Below are positions 44,354 through 52,267 of a stretch of DNA of 64,000 nucleotides, piece by piece. Made by a program: the position numbers and the translations under genes. The notes under the pieces are model-generated. The model was not told the origin of the DNA, did not search any database, and was given only the letters and a program-made list of their open reading frames with translations. Positions within the stretch are counted from its first letter, which is position 1. Each line of letters starts with the position of its first letter. The stretch comes from Bacteroidaceae bacterium. Lineage in GTDB: Bacteria; Bacteroidota; Bacteroidia; Bacteroidales; Bacteroidaceae. The stretch lies in contig JAKSLJ010000005.1 of NCBI GenBank assembly GCA_024401275.1, positions 1-64,000 of the forward strand, in the 5' to 3' direction.

Positions 44354-46765
44354 CTAAAACTCGAACGTTACCTTTGCATTGAGCATTCGGCCGGTAAGAT
44401 AATTCGGCACGGCGTACTGGTGGTTTGTGACATCCGTTACCCAGTAATAGCTGTTTACATTGTTGATTCCGAGGAGGTTCAAGCAATCTACGCCGAGCCA
44501 TATATTGCGGAACACGGAGCGATGGCCCTTGCGCTTGCTCTTCTGCGTAACTTCCCAATCCTTTATCTTCTGCTCGTTGTCAAGCAGACGATAAGACATT
44601 CCGGCATCGACTCGCTTATAGGCAGGAGCACGGAAAGGCATCTGCGAGAGATCGCGGTGAGGAGCTCCGAAAGGAAGTCCGTCGGCAAAGGCAAGCTTCA
44701 CGGACATCTTCCAACGGGTTGTGCCAGGGAAGTAATCAGTGAAGAAGAGGTTTACGGCATATCTTTGGTCGGAAGGCATCGGAATGCTCTTACCGTTGAG
44801 ATTCATGCGAGTATTCATCAGAGAGAAAGAAACCCAGGAGTCAGTTCCTTCTACAAACTCTCCGTAAAGCTTCATGTCCAAACCCATGGCATGACCGCCA
44901 ACCTGCTGCGAAGCGTCATAGACAATCTTCACATTGTTTACGCTGTAAGGAATAAGGTTGTTCAGAAGTTTGTAGTAAGCCTCAGCAGAGAACTTGAACT
45001 TACGCTCATTCAGTTTGAAGCGCTGGTCGTAGGCAGCAATGAAGTGTATTGACTGCTGCGACTTTATCTTATCGTTCAGTCGCGCGTATGTTATGCCATC
45101 CGTGGTTACGGTATCGCGAAGTTCCTTGTAGAAAGGCGCTTGATAATAGACACCGGTTGCAAAACGAAGCGTTACATCGTTGTTGAAAGCAGGCACTATG
45201 GCAAGGGAAATACGCGGAGAAAGTATGCTCTCCTTATTGAAGTTCCAATGAGCAAAGCGAAGACCGTAGTTGAGCGTGTAGAAAGTCTTCTCGCTTGCAG
45301 ACATCCATTTGTAGGTATCTTGCACGAAAGCTTCTACACGATTTGCTTTCAGTTCATTGCGAGCATTGAGAGAATAAATCATATCAAGGCGATCGCCTGT
45401 ATGCGGCATGGAATATCCGGCACTGTCTCTCATCTCGTATTCCTTGCTCTGCTCCTTGATATGCTCCATCTTATAGGTTAATCCGGCAAGCCAGTCATGG
45501 TGCTTTTCCTTATGCTGGAACTGGAGCTTTAGGCTCTTCACATCAGCCTTCAGGTAGTTTCTAGCATGCTCCGCGTATGTGCCGATGCCGAGATTCTCCG
45601 AAGTTTCAGTCTGCGTAAGCCAATACTGTCCTTGAATGTCATATTTCTCCTGTTCGTTTGTGTAGAAAGCAGAACCAAGAAGCTGCACTTTAGTCTTGTT
45701 AGAAACATTGTAAGTGACAGCTGCACTACCGAAATAAGTGCGGAAAACATCCTTCTCCCAACCATCAAAATAAACCTTGAAGCTCTTCACACTCTCCAGC
45801 GTTCCAAACTTTGTCTCACGGCTTTCCGGTGTGAAGTTGTAGTGGTTGTCAGAGATGTCGCCAAGGAGTTCAATCTTCCACTTCTTTGTTGGCTCGTAAG
45901 TCAGATATGTCTGATAATCAAAGAAATTCGGATCGTACTCTGCCTTATTGTCTCCACCGCCGAGAAGCATCTTGTTTGTCTTATAGCGAACACCGTTCTG
46001 CCAAGAGAAGTTCTTTGTGCCGAAGCCTACATAAGCCGAACCTCCAAGAAGACTTGCCGTAAGTGATGCCTCGAAAGGTTTCGGTTTCTTATAGGTAATG
46101 TTCAGGGCAGAAGACATCTTGTCGCCAAACTTCGCGTCAAATCCACCGGTAGAGAAATCAACACGCTCCACCATGTCGGCATTGATAATGGAAAGACCTT
46201 CCTGCTGACCGCTGCGAACAAGGAAAGGACGATAAATCTCCACATTATTTATATAGACAGAGTTCTCGTCGAACGAACCGCCGCGCACGTTATACTGCGA
46301 CGACATTTCGTTGTGAGTAGAAACGCCTGCCTGCTGCTGAATCATCTCCTCAACGGCATTTCCGGTTGTAGATGGTCCGCGCTTGACATCTTCTATATCC
46401 AGTTTCTGCGTCTGGTCAGTCTGGCGGCGTTCTTCGGTGATGGTTACTTCGCCAAGGTCGGTATTGTCATCTGCAAGTTGGATAAGCAATGTTTGCTTGC
46501 CTTTCGGATTACGCAGCAATCTTGTCTTTGACTTATAGCCGACAATAGAATAGCGCACCACGACGCTATCGGCTGAGCTGGCAGAAAGCACATACTCGCC
46601 GCTAAGGTTCGTGAAAGTAACCTTGCCCTGCGAAGGAATGGACACGGTGCAGAACTCTACTGGGCTTCCGTTGGTGTCAGTAACACGACCTTGCAGAGTA
46701 AATGTCTGTGCCTCTATGCCTAAGCAGGAGAGGAGAAGGGGCAATATTAATAATAGTTTCTTCAA
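44354..46765 (-). CDS. TonB-dependent receptor with carboxypeptidase-like N-domain
   Basis: 803 residues. Signal peptide (PLLLSCLGIEAQ), then a CarboxypepD_reg-like domain (about 22-105, FTLQGRVTDTNGSPVEFCTV), a plug with YNVRGGSFDENSVYINNVEI, and a barrel ending in Phe (KVTFEF). No SusD partner follows, so it is not a classic SusCD system. The ligand is unknown. The upstream neighbour is a response regulator. Confidence 0.9.
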   Translation of the reverse strand: MKKLLLILPLLLSCLGIEAQTFTLQGRVTDTNGSPVEFCTVSIPSQGKVTFTNLSGEYVLSASSADSVVVRYSIVGYKSKTRLLRNPKGKQTLLIQLADDNTDLGEVTITEERRQTDQTQKLDIEDVKRGPSTTGNAVEEMIQQQAGVSTHNEMSSQYNVRGGSFDENSVYINNVEIYRPFLVRSGQQEGLSIINADMVERVDFSTGGFDAKFGDKMSSALNITYKKPKPFEASLTASLLGGSAYVGFGTKNFSWQNGVRYKTNKMLLGGGDNKAEYDPNFFDYQTYLTYEPTKKWKIELLGDISDNHYNFTPESRETKFGTLESVKSFKVYFDGWEKDVFRTYFGSAAVTYNVSNKTKVQLLGSAFYTNEQEKYDIQGQYWLTQTETSENLGIGTYAEHARNYLKADVKSLKLQFQHKEKHHDWLAGLTYKMEHIKEQSKEYEMRDSAGYSMPHTGDRLDMIYSLNARNELKANRVEAFVQDTYKWMSASEKTFYTLNYGLRFAHWNFNKESILSPRISLAIVPAFNNDVTLRFATGVYYQAPFYKELRDTVTTDGITYARLNDKIKSQQSIHFIAAYDQRFKLNERKFKFSAEAYYKLLNNLIPYSVNNVKIVYDASQQVGGHAMGLDMKLYGEFVEGTDSWVSFSLMNTRMNLNGKSIPMPSDQRYAVNLFFTDYFPGTTRWKMSVKLAFADGLPFGAPHRDLSQMPFRAPAYKRVDAGMSYRLLDNEQKIKDWEVTQKSKRKGHRSVFRNIWLGVDCLNLLGINNVNSYYWVTDVTNHQYAVPNYLTGRMLNAKVTFEF

Positions 46766-46768
46766 GAG

Positions 46769-46806
46769 TTTAGAGACCCGAAGCGAACGCTTCGGGCACG
46801 GGGGCT
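46769..46806 (-). repeat. Hairpin leader element before the TonB receptor
   Basis: On the - strand AGCCCCCGTGCCCGAAGCGT is followed by TCGCTTCGGGTC, a stem GAAGCG/CGCTTC with extensions. It ends a few bases before the ATG. Related elements precede hisB. Confidence 0.65.
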
Positions 46807-46842
46807 TTTACTGCAAACCAAAGGCTCGCGGAACATGGGCTG

Positions 46843-47568
46843 TTAATCCTCGTCTGGCTGGAGATTGTCAATATCAATAATGCGAAGCTCGCAAGCACGA
46901 GTGACGAGGCGAGTGGCATTGATGCCTATGCCGAAATTGCCTGAAGGGAAGAGCTTGCGCACAAGTTCGTTCTGACGCTTCTCAAGGCTCTTCACACCGA
47001 AAGGCATGCCGCGAAGTCCAGTGATCTGTTCCTTTGTATAGCCGAGAGCAAGATGGCGGAGGAAACGCTCGTCGTATTCGTCGATATCGTAGTTGATGAG
47101 CGCATCTCCACGCATCATCTCCATATTTACGCTGCGCTTGTAACGAGCGACAATCTTATCCATGATAGGCTGATTGAAGACCATCTTCTTGCCCTTCATG
47201 ACGGAGATAACGTCGTTTCGGGTGAGAAGTTCACCACTCTTGAGCGAAATACCGTCGCAACCAGCGTCCATGACATCAACCCAGAGCTTCTCGTTGAGAA
47301 TCTCTCCAGTGAAAATGATGATTTTTACGTTTGGGTATTTCTGCTTGCACTCGCGGCAAATCTCTACTCCGACGGTTGTAGAACCACCAAGACCGAGGTC
47401 GAGAAGAACAAGGTCCGGTTGATTGGTGTTTATCAGTCGCCAGAAATCAAGCTCATTCTGAGCAGTTCCGACAATCTCTGCCTCAGGGATTTCCGTCTTT
47501 ACAAGACCTTCTGTGCCTTTGAGCTCGAGAGGCACGTCTTCTACGATTATGATTTTGAAATTATCCAT
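46843..47568 (-). CDS. Response regulator-like protein
   Basis: 241 residues. The receiver domain has acidic pocket Glu10/Asp11, phospho-acceptor Asp57 (LVLLDLGLGG), Thr87 and Lys110, so it can probably be phosphorylated. The C-terminal half is a LuxR/FixJ-like helical region (YTKEQITGLRGMPFGVKSLE), perhaps DNA-binding but diverged. No histidine kinase is adjacent. It could control the downstream receptor gene; that is inference from position. Confidence 0.8.
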   Translation of the reverse strand: MDNFKIIIVEDVPLELKGTEGLVKTEIPEAEIVGTAQNELDFWRLINTNQPDLVLLDLGLGGSTTVGVEICRECKQKYPNVKIIIFTGEILNEKLWVDVMDAGCDGISLKSGELLTRNDVISVMKGKKMVFNQPIMDKIVARYKRSVNMEMMRGDALINYDIDEYDERFLRHLALGYTKEQITGLRGMPFGVKSLEKRQNELVRKLFPSGNFGIGINATRLVTRACELRIIDIDNLQPDED

Positions 47569-47613
47569 GTTTGCTATTAATTTGGACCTCGCATGAATGC
47601 GAGGGAATGGTGG

Positions 47614-48681
47614 TTAGAGAGTTCCTTTTGTTGAAGGAAGATTGAAATTATAGATGTCGCGACGAACGGCGTTCTTGATAGCACGGGCAAGTGCCTTGAA
47701 AATGCCTTCAATCTTATGATGCTCATTCTCGCCGCGTGCCTTGATGTAAAGATTCATCTTAGCAGCATCAGAGAAGCTCTTGAAGAAGTGAAGGAACATC
47801 TCAGTAGGCATATCCCCTACCCTTTCGCGCTTGAACTCAGCGTCCCAAACGAGCCATGGCCTGCCGCCGAAGTCGAGTGCAACCTCACACTGGCAGTCGT
47901 CCATAGGAAGGAAATAGCCGTAGCGCTCAATGCCTCGCTTGTCGCCAAGAGCCGAAAGAATACACTCGCCAAGAGCGATACCTGTATCTTCTATTGTATG
48001 GTGCTCGTCAACATAGAGGTCGCCCTTTGTATGAACATAAAGGTCAAGGTTGCCGTGCTTTCCTATCTGCTCAAGCATGTGGTCGAAGAAACCAAGTCCG
48101 GTCTCAATGTCGCACTTGCCAGAACCGTTCAAATCAACAGACACCTTTATCTGAGTTTCCTTTGTATTGCGCTCTACGGTAGCCTTTCGCTCGCCGGCAA
48201 AGAGAATCTCTGCTATGCCGTCCCAAGAGAGGTCGTCAGAGAGAATGAGCGATTTGCAGCCAAGATTTACGGCAAGCTGCGCGTCTGTCTCACGGTCGCC
48301 GATGACGTAGCTGTTGGCCAAGTCGTACTCAGGATTATCGATATACTCTGTAAGCATACCAGTTCCAGGCTTGCGGCAAGGATGATTATCCTCTGGGAAA
48401 TGGCGGTCAATGTGAATCTTGTCAAACACAACACCTTCGCTTTCAAGTGTCTGAAGAACGAAATTGTGTGTTGGCCAGAAAGTATCTTCCGGATAAGAGT
48501 CAGTGCCAAGTCCGTCCTGATTGCTTACCATAACGAACATGAAGTCGGTCTTCTCGCGGATGAACGCAAGATTCTTGAACACACCTTTCTTGAACTTCAG
48601 TTTCTCCCAAGCATCAATCTGCTCGTCTTCCGGCTCTTCAATGAGAGTGCCGTCGCGATCTATGAATAGTATCTTTTTCAT
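47614..48681 (-). CDS. hisB: Bifunctional histidinol-phosphatase / imidazoleglycerol-phosphate dehydratase
   Basis: 355 residues from the ATG at 48681; the extra upstream codons come from a repeat. The N-terminal HAD phosphatase has [10 protein letters not shown] (Asp8, Asp10) and the C-terminal dehydratase has [15 protein letters not shown] and the second ENEHHKIEG metal site. It catalyses two steps of histidine synthesis. Other his genes are not in the window. Confidence 0.96.
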   Translation of the reverse strand: MKKILFIDRDGTLIEEPEDEQIDAWEKLKFKKGVFKNLAFIREKTDFMFVMVSNQDGLGTDSYPEDTFWPTHNFVLQTLESEGVVFDKIHIDRHFPEDNHPCRKPGTGMLTEYIDNPEYDLANSYVIGDRETDAQLAVNLGCKSLILSDDLSWDGIAEILFAGERKATVERNTKETQIKVSVDLNGSGKCDIETGLGFFDHMLEQIGKHGNLDLYVHTKGDLYVDEHHTIEDTGIALGECILSALGDKRGIERYGYFLPMDDCQCEVALDFGGRPWLVWDAEFKRERVGDMPTEMFLHFFKSFSDAAKMNLYIKARGENEHHKIEGIFKALARAIKNAVRRDIYNFNLPSTKGTL

Positions 48682-48689
48682 TTTCTTCT

Positions 48690-48762
48690 TTTTCCCAAAG
48701 CTCGCTTTGGGCACGGGGGCTATTTCTTTTTAGCCAACGGCAAAACCGTTGGGCACGAGGGG
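48690..48762 (-). repeat. Two hairpin leader elements before hisB
   Basis: On the - strand GCCCCTCGTGCCCAACGG with TTTTGCCGTTGGC, then AGCCCCCGTGCCCAAAGC with GAGCTTTGGG. Both share the (A)GCCCC-N-GTGCCC start and have different stem sequences, like the element at 46769. Confidence 0.65.
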
Positions 48763-48921
48763 CTATTTCAACTCAACACTTCCGCCTATCCATTCGGTAA
48801 ACGGCTGTTCCTCAGTGAATTCATACACGCGAAGAACATTGCCTTCATCGTCACGCTCAACAATCGCCTGACGATATTCGCGACCGTTATATACCACTCG
48901 GTTATAGGCTTGCTTTTTCAA
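48763..48921 (-). CDS. 52-residue protein, probable TTG start
   Basis: The frame from TTG at 48921 reads (M)KKQAYNRVVYNGREYRQ, then AIVERDDEGNVLRVYEFTEE and ends GGSVELK. The balanced, ordered composition, with beta-strand-like residues and a frame fully open between smpB and hisB, suggests a real small gene. No ATG is available; ATT or TTG must initiate. Function unknown. Confidence 0.5.
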   Translation of the reverse strand: MKKQAYNRVVYNGREYRQAIVERDDEGNVLRVYEFTEEQPFTEWIGGSVELK

Positions 48922-48944
48922 AATATATTTGAACTTAATTCAAT

Positions 48945-49424
48945 TTAATATCTTTTTACTGCACGATCCATCTCGCGGCGGTCTTCCTTTTCCTTCATTG
49001 TAGCTCGCTTGTCGTACTGCTTCTTGCCTCGGGCAAGTGCGATATCAACCTTCGCACGACCGTTCTGGTCGATGAAAACGAGCGTAGGAATAAGGGTAAG
49101 ACCTACCGCCTTCAGTTCTTCCTTCAAGCGATAGATTTCCCTTTTCTTGAGCAAAAGCTTACGGTCGCGCTTTGGAGCATGGTTCGAGAACGAGCCGTAG
49201 AAGTAAGTCGAGATATTCATGCCCTTGAGCCATACCTCGTTGTTATGGATGTAGCAATAAGTATCAACCAGCGAGGCCTTGCCGAGACGGATTGATTTGA
49301 TTTCCGTTCCGGTAAGCACGATGCCGGCAGTATATTCGTCAACGAAGAAGTAGTCGAAAGCAGCCTTCTTGTTCTTTATCTGCACAGGGCTCTTCTTGCG
49401 AAGTTCTTGCTGTTCTTTATTCAT
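48945..49424 (-). CDS. smpB: SsrA-binding protein SmpB
   Basis: 159 residues. [36 protein letters not shown] and the C-terminal [20 protein letters not shown] match SmpB. It binds tmRNA and positions it in stalled ribosomes for trans-translation. Its start overlaps the stop of the ABC exporter gene by 8 bp. Confidence 0.96.
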   Translation of the reverse strand: MNKEQQELRKKSPVQIKNKKAAFDYFFVDEYTAGIVLTGTEIKSIRLGKASLVDTYCYIHNNEVWLKGMNISTYFYGSFSNHAPKRDRKLLLKKREIYRLKEELKAVGLTLIPTLVFIDQNGRAKVDIALARGKKQYDKRATMKEKEDRREMDRAVKRY

Positions 49425-51054
49425 TTCTACTTAGATTCAAAATATTCTCAGAATACTTGCATACAGCCTTTCTATGAGTCACAAAGATGACTGTTCGCTG
49501 TTCTTCCGAGAGGACATTCTTTAGTAATTGTTCTTCTGTGTCGCCATCGAGAGCGGATGTTGCCTCGTCAAATACCATTATAGCGCCTTCCTTAAGCAAT
49601 GCTCGGGCAATCGCAATACGCTGCGCCTGACCTTCGGAAAGTCCGACACCATCTTCGGAGATTTCCGAGTCTATGCCTTCTGGAAGTTCAAATACGAAGT
49701 CTGCACAAGCCGTATTCAAGGCTTTTTCCATTTCCTCCGTCGTGGCATCCATTCTGCCAAGCATAAGGTTGTCGCGAATACTACCGCTCATCAGCGTATT
49801 GCCTTGTGGCACGAACACGATGTTTGTACGATGAAGTGGAGACAACTCCTCTTCGGTTTCGTCATTGTATATTCGCACACTGCCTTCCGTAGGATGGACA
49901 AGAGCAAGGATTAGTCGGAGCAATGTAGTCTTTCCCGAACCGGTTTCGCCAAGAATCACGTTGCATGTAGCTGGCTTGAAATCAAAAGAAAGATCCTCAA
50001 TGACCATTCTCTGCTGCTCGTCATCCTTGTACGCAAACGAGATATTCTCAGCCTTTATGCCAAGCTTTCCGTTGAGTTTTCGTGCCTCGCCCTGCTCTTC
50101 CAGAGGATTCTTCTCAAGCTGCATCAGTCGCTCAGCTGCCGTAAAGACCATCACGAACTGCGGAACAAGCTTTGTCAGATTGCGTGCCGGCTGCTGTACC
50201 TTTGCAACAAGCTGAAGGAAAGCCGTCATTCCACCAAATGAAAGTGTGCCAGCAGACATTCTTAATGCAGACCAAAGGAAGGCTACAATGTAGGTTAGGG
50301 AGAATCCGAAATTAAGGGTTAGCCTTGAAATCACAGAGAATTTGGTACGCTGCTTGACATTTCTTCTAAGCTTGCTTTGAGTACGCTCAAGCTTATCAAC
50401 CATAGCGTCCTCTTTCTCTTGCGTCTTTATCAACATTCGGTTCTGTACCGTCTCTTGGAGAATGCTCTGTACTTCAGAATCCGTATCACGCACTTCGCGG
50501 TTCAACTTGCGCATCTTGCGCATATAAATCTTGCTTGCAAGGATGAAGAGAGGCAACATCACAACAATGATACATGCCAATTTCCAATCCATTGAGGCAA
50601 GATATGCAAAGGCACAACAGAAGAGAGTCATCACGGAAAGTGTGCTTGGAAGAGTTTCCGTGAGGAATCCGACAACCTGCTGCACATCGGTTTCCAGTCG
50701 GTTTATGACATCACCGCTATGCATCTGTCCTTTGCCTTCCCATTCAGAACGGAGTATTCTGCTGAGCATTTTCTGCTGCATACGGTTCTGCGCCTTTACG
50801 CCGAGGAGGTTTCTAACCCACACGCTCGAAACGCTTACGGCATATGAGCAGCAGATAAGTCCTGCCATAATCATGACAGCCCATACAACAGAGCCATCAA
50901 TCTCATGAGAAGCCACATCAATAGCATGCTTCACTGCCCACACCTGCGCCATCTGAATGGCAACGTCGATGAGTCCAAGCGAAGCGTTTATGAATGCCTG
51001 TAGTCGGTTGCCCTTCCACGCATTCCAGAGCCATTTAATTTCTTCTTTATACAT
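49417..51054 (-). CDS. ABC exporter with fused permease and ATPase
   Basis: 545 residues. An N-terminal six-helix type I exporter membrane domain (about 1-310) is joined to an ATPase with Walker [11 protein letters not shown]-loop [11 protein letters not shown], signature [15 protein letters not shown], Walker [11 protein letters not shown] and switch His in VTHRK. It probably works as a homodimer in lipid, peptide or drug export. Substrate unknown. Confidence 0.92.
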   Translation of the reverse strand: MYKEEIKWLWNAWKGNRLQAFINASLGLIDVAIQMAQVWAVKHAIDVASHEIDGSVVWAVMIMAGLICCSYAVSVSSVWVRNLLGVKAQNRMQQKMLSRILRSEWEGKGQMHSGDVINRLETDVQQVVGFLTETLPSTLSVMTLFCCAFAYLASMDWKLACIIVVMLPLFILASKIYMRKMRKLNREVRDTDSEVQSILQETVQNRMLIKTQEKEDAMVDKLERTQSKLRRNVKQRTKFSVISRLTLNFGFSLTYIVAFLWSALRMSAGTLSFGGMTAFLQLVAKVQQPARNLTKLVPQFVMVFTAAERLMQLEKNPLEEQGEARKLNGKLGIKAENISFAYKDDEQQRMVIEDLSFDFKPATCNVILGETGSGKTTLLRLILALVHPTEGSVRIYNDETEEELSPLHRTNIVFVPQGNTLMSGSIRDNLMLGRMDATTEEMEKALNTACADFVFELPEGIDSEISEDGVGLSEGQAQRIAIARALLKEGAIMVFDEATSALDGDTEEQLLKNVLSEEQRTVIFVTHRKAVCKYSENILNLSRNE

Positions 51055-51073
51055 TGCAAGACAAAATACGCTG

Positions 51074-51081
51074 CAAAATTA
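51074..51081 (-). promoter_or_regulatory. -7 element of the ABC exporter gene
   Basis: The complement reads TAATTTTG, 20 bp before the ATG. A TTTG (51108-51105) lies 23 bp upstream, longer than the usual spacing. Confidence 0.5.
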
Positions 51082-51213
51082 ATAATTATTTAGCTAAAAA
51101 CCAACAAATTGTATCAAAAAATCACTTTTATCCGACAGATGATAAGATATTATTGATAACAAAGTTATCATTATTGCCTTTTTGCAAGCAGAAGTACACC
51201 AAATAAAGCAAAA

Positions 51214-51246
51214 TAAAAAGCGGCTCCGTTATTCACGAAACCGCTC
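51214..51246 (-). terminator. Terminator of the small secreted protein gene
   Basis: AGCGG...CCGCT with inner CGT/ACG pairing, followed on the - strand by TTTTTA. It lies 26 bp after the stop codon. Confidence 0.65.
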
Positions 51247-51271
51247 TCATATTGCTTGGTAATCAAACCGA

Positions 51272-51577
51272 TTATTTCACAGAAATCTTTCTGACCACAT
51301 TGCCAACCTTAACGATGTAGCATCCTTTTGGAAGGTTTCCGAGCTCAACTTTCTGAGAAGGACTCTGAATCTTGATAGTCATTACAGAAACGCCAGTTAC
51401 GTCATAAACACGAAGAATCTCGCCCTGAGCATTCTCCACATGAATGGTTCTGCCGCTGTAATCAATAGAAACTTCGTTGGCTGTCATTTCTACGATATCA
51501 ATGGCTGCCATCACAGAAGTTGGAACTATTGTTGCTGTAAAAGCAAATAATGAGAGTGAGAGTATATATTTCTTCAT
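51272..51577 (-). CDS. Small secreted protein with a type IX sorting-like tail
   Basis: 101 residues from the ATG at 51577 (MKKYILSLSLFAF...). Signal peptide ends near VMAA. The remainder is a single beta domain, YDVTGVSVMTIKIQ to GNLPKGCYIVKVGNVVRKIS, which resembles the C-terminal secretion domain of type IX cargo. Here the tail stands almost alone without a cargo domain, which is unusual and may be a remnant. Confidence 0.7.
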   Translation of the reverse strand: MKKYILSLSLFAFTATIVPTSVMAAIDIVEMTANEVSIDYSGRTIHVENAQGEILRVYDVTGVSVMTIKIQSPSQKVELGNLPKGCYIVKVGNVVRKISVK

Positions 51578-51604
51578 AGGCGATAATCTGTCTTTATTCT
51601 GCTG

Positions 51605-51636
51605 CAAAGTTACGATTTATTGTATAAACTTGCAAA
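51605..51636 (-). promoter_or_regulatory. Promoter of the small secreted protein gene
   Basis: The complement has TTTG (51636-51633), 20 bp, then TAACTTTG (51612-51605). Confidence 0.75.
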
Positions 51637-51779
51637 AAAAGCATGGGAAAAAGCATGAAAAAGTGCAAAATTATTGCGATAAACAACGATTTTGGCAAAA
51701 AAAGTGTTTGTTTCAACACAAAACTCGTAAACTCATCATACTTATTACTTGTAACTTATTACATATTACTTGCCGTCAA

Positions 51780-51900
51780 ACCCTAATTTCCTGTCCTTCT
51801 TTCGCGAGTAAAGTGTCGGGAAAGACGCTTTTCGGCTACTGTGGTGAGGCGTGTGTAAGGGATTGGGGGTATAGAGCGTTTTCTGTTTAACATTTTTACC
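51780..51900 (-). pseudogene. Remnant of an RNase Z 3' end
   Basis: The - strand reads VFPDTLLAKEGQEIRV-stop, which aligns with the end of the intact rnz protein (VFPETYLTNENQEIRI). Just upstream in another frame is PYTRLTTVAEK, like the internal PYTRLTTPAKK of rnz, suggesting an internal deletion. The non-coding DNA beyond it (51615-51720) also resembles that beyond intact rnz (57050-57140). Confidence 0.6.
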
Positions 51901-52020
51901 GGACAGTAATAAATGGGAATAATCTCGATTGTTCCGAAATCATCCATAATCGTACACGACTTTTGAACCTGCAAATTTTTGTGCTTTTTTCTGCATCACG
52001 CATAACGTCTGGTTTACCAA

Positions 52021-52062
52021 CAAGGGCTGCCGGCAGCGTTGATTGCTGTGGGCAGCCCTTTC
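52021..52062. terminator. Strong GC hairpin after the surface-protein unit
   Basis: AGGGCTGCC and GGCAGCCCT form a nine-pair stem with inner pairing around CAGC/GCTG. There is only a short T-run on the + side. It probably ends the - strand unit that includes the 50-residue gene. 51901-52020 shows no gene. Confidence 0.5.
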
Positions 52063-52114
52063 ATGAGAGTTTATAACTAAGTATCTTTTAAGGTGGGAAT
52101 TAATAGAATCCGCC

Positions 52115-52267
52115 TTAATCTAATTCGTCGTCATACCAACTTGGTTGTGGATCCGGCTCCGGGTCTGGGTCGTTTGAGCCGCAAATAAATTCTGAGATTT
52201 CACTTTTTATAATCTCGATAGTAGGCATAAGGTATGCCTTCTTCTTATTGTCTTCTATCTGCTTCAT
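52115..52267 (-). CDS. 50-residue acidic tail-type protein coupled to the surface protein
   Basis: The protein starts MKQIEDNKKKAYLMPTIEII and ends with a Pro/Asp/Glu-rich tail (DPDPEPDPQPSW, then DDELD). Its ATG overlaps the TGA of the surface-protein gene (ATGA at 52267-52264). The pattern K-A-Y-x-x-P-T-I-E followed by Gly-Ser and an acidic/Pro tail is seen in many small Prevotella proteins near surface-protein genes; their role is unknown. A peptide precursor or small exported factor is possible. Confidence 0.65.
   Translation of the reverse strand: MKQIEDNKKKAYLMPTIEIIKSEISEFICGSNDPDPEPDPQPSWYDDELD

Noticed and set aside
51783-51974. 63-codon gene on the - strand
   Set aside because: Only its middle resembles rnz in a broken context; the frame changes relative to the rnz tail, so it is better read as a pseudogene fossil.
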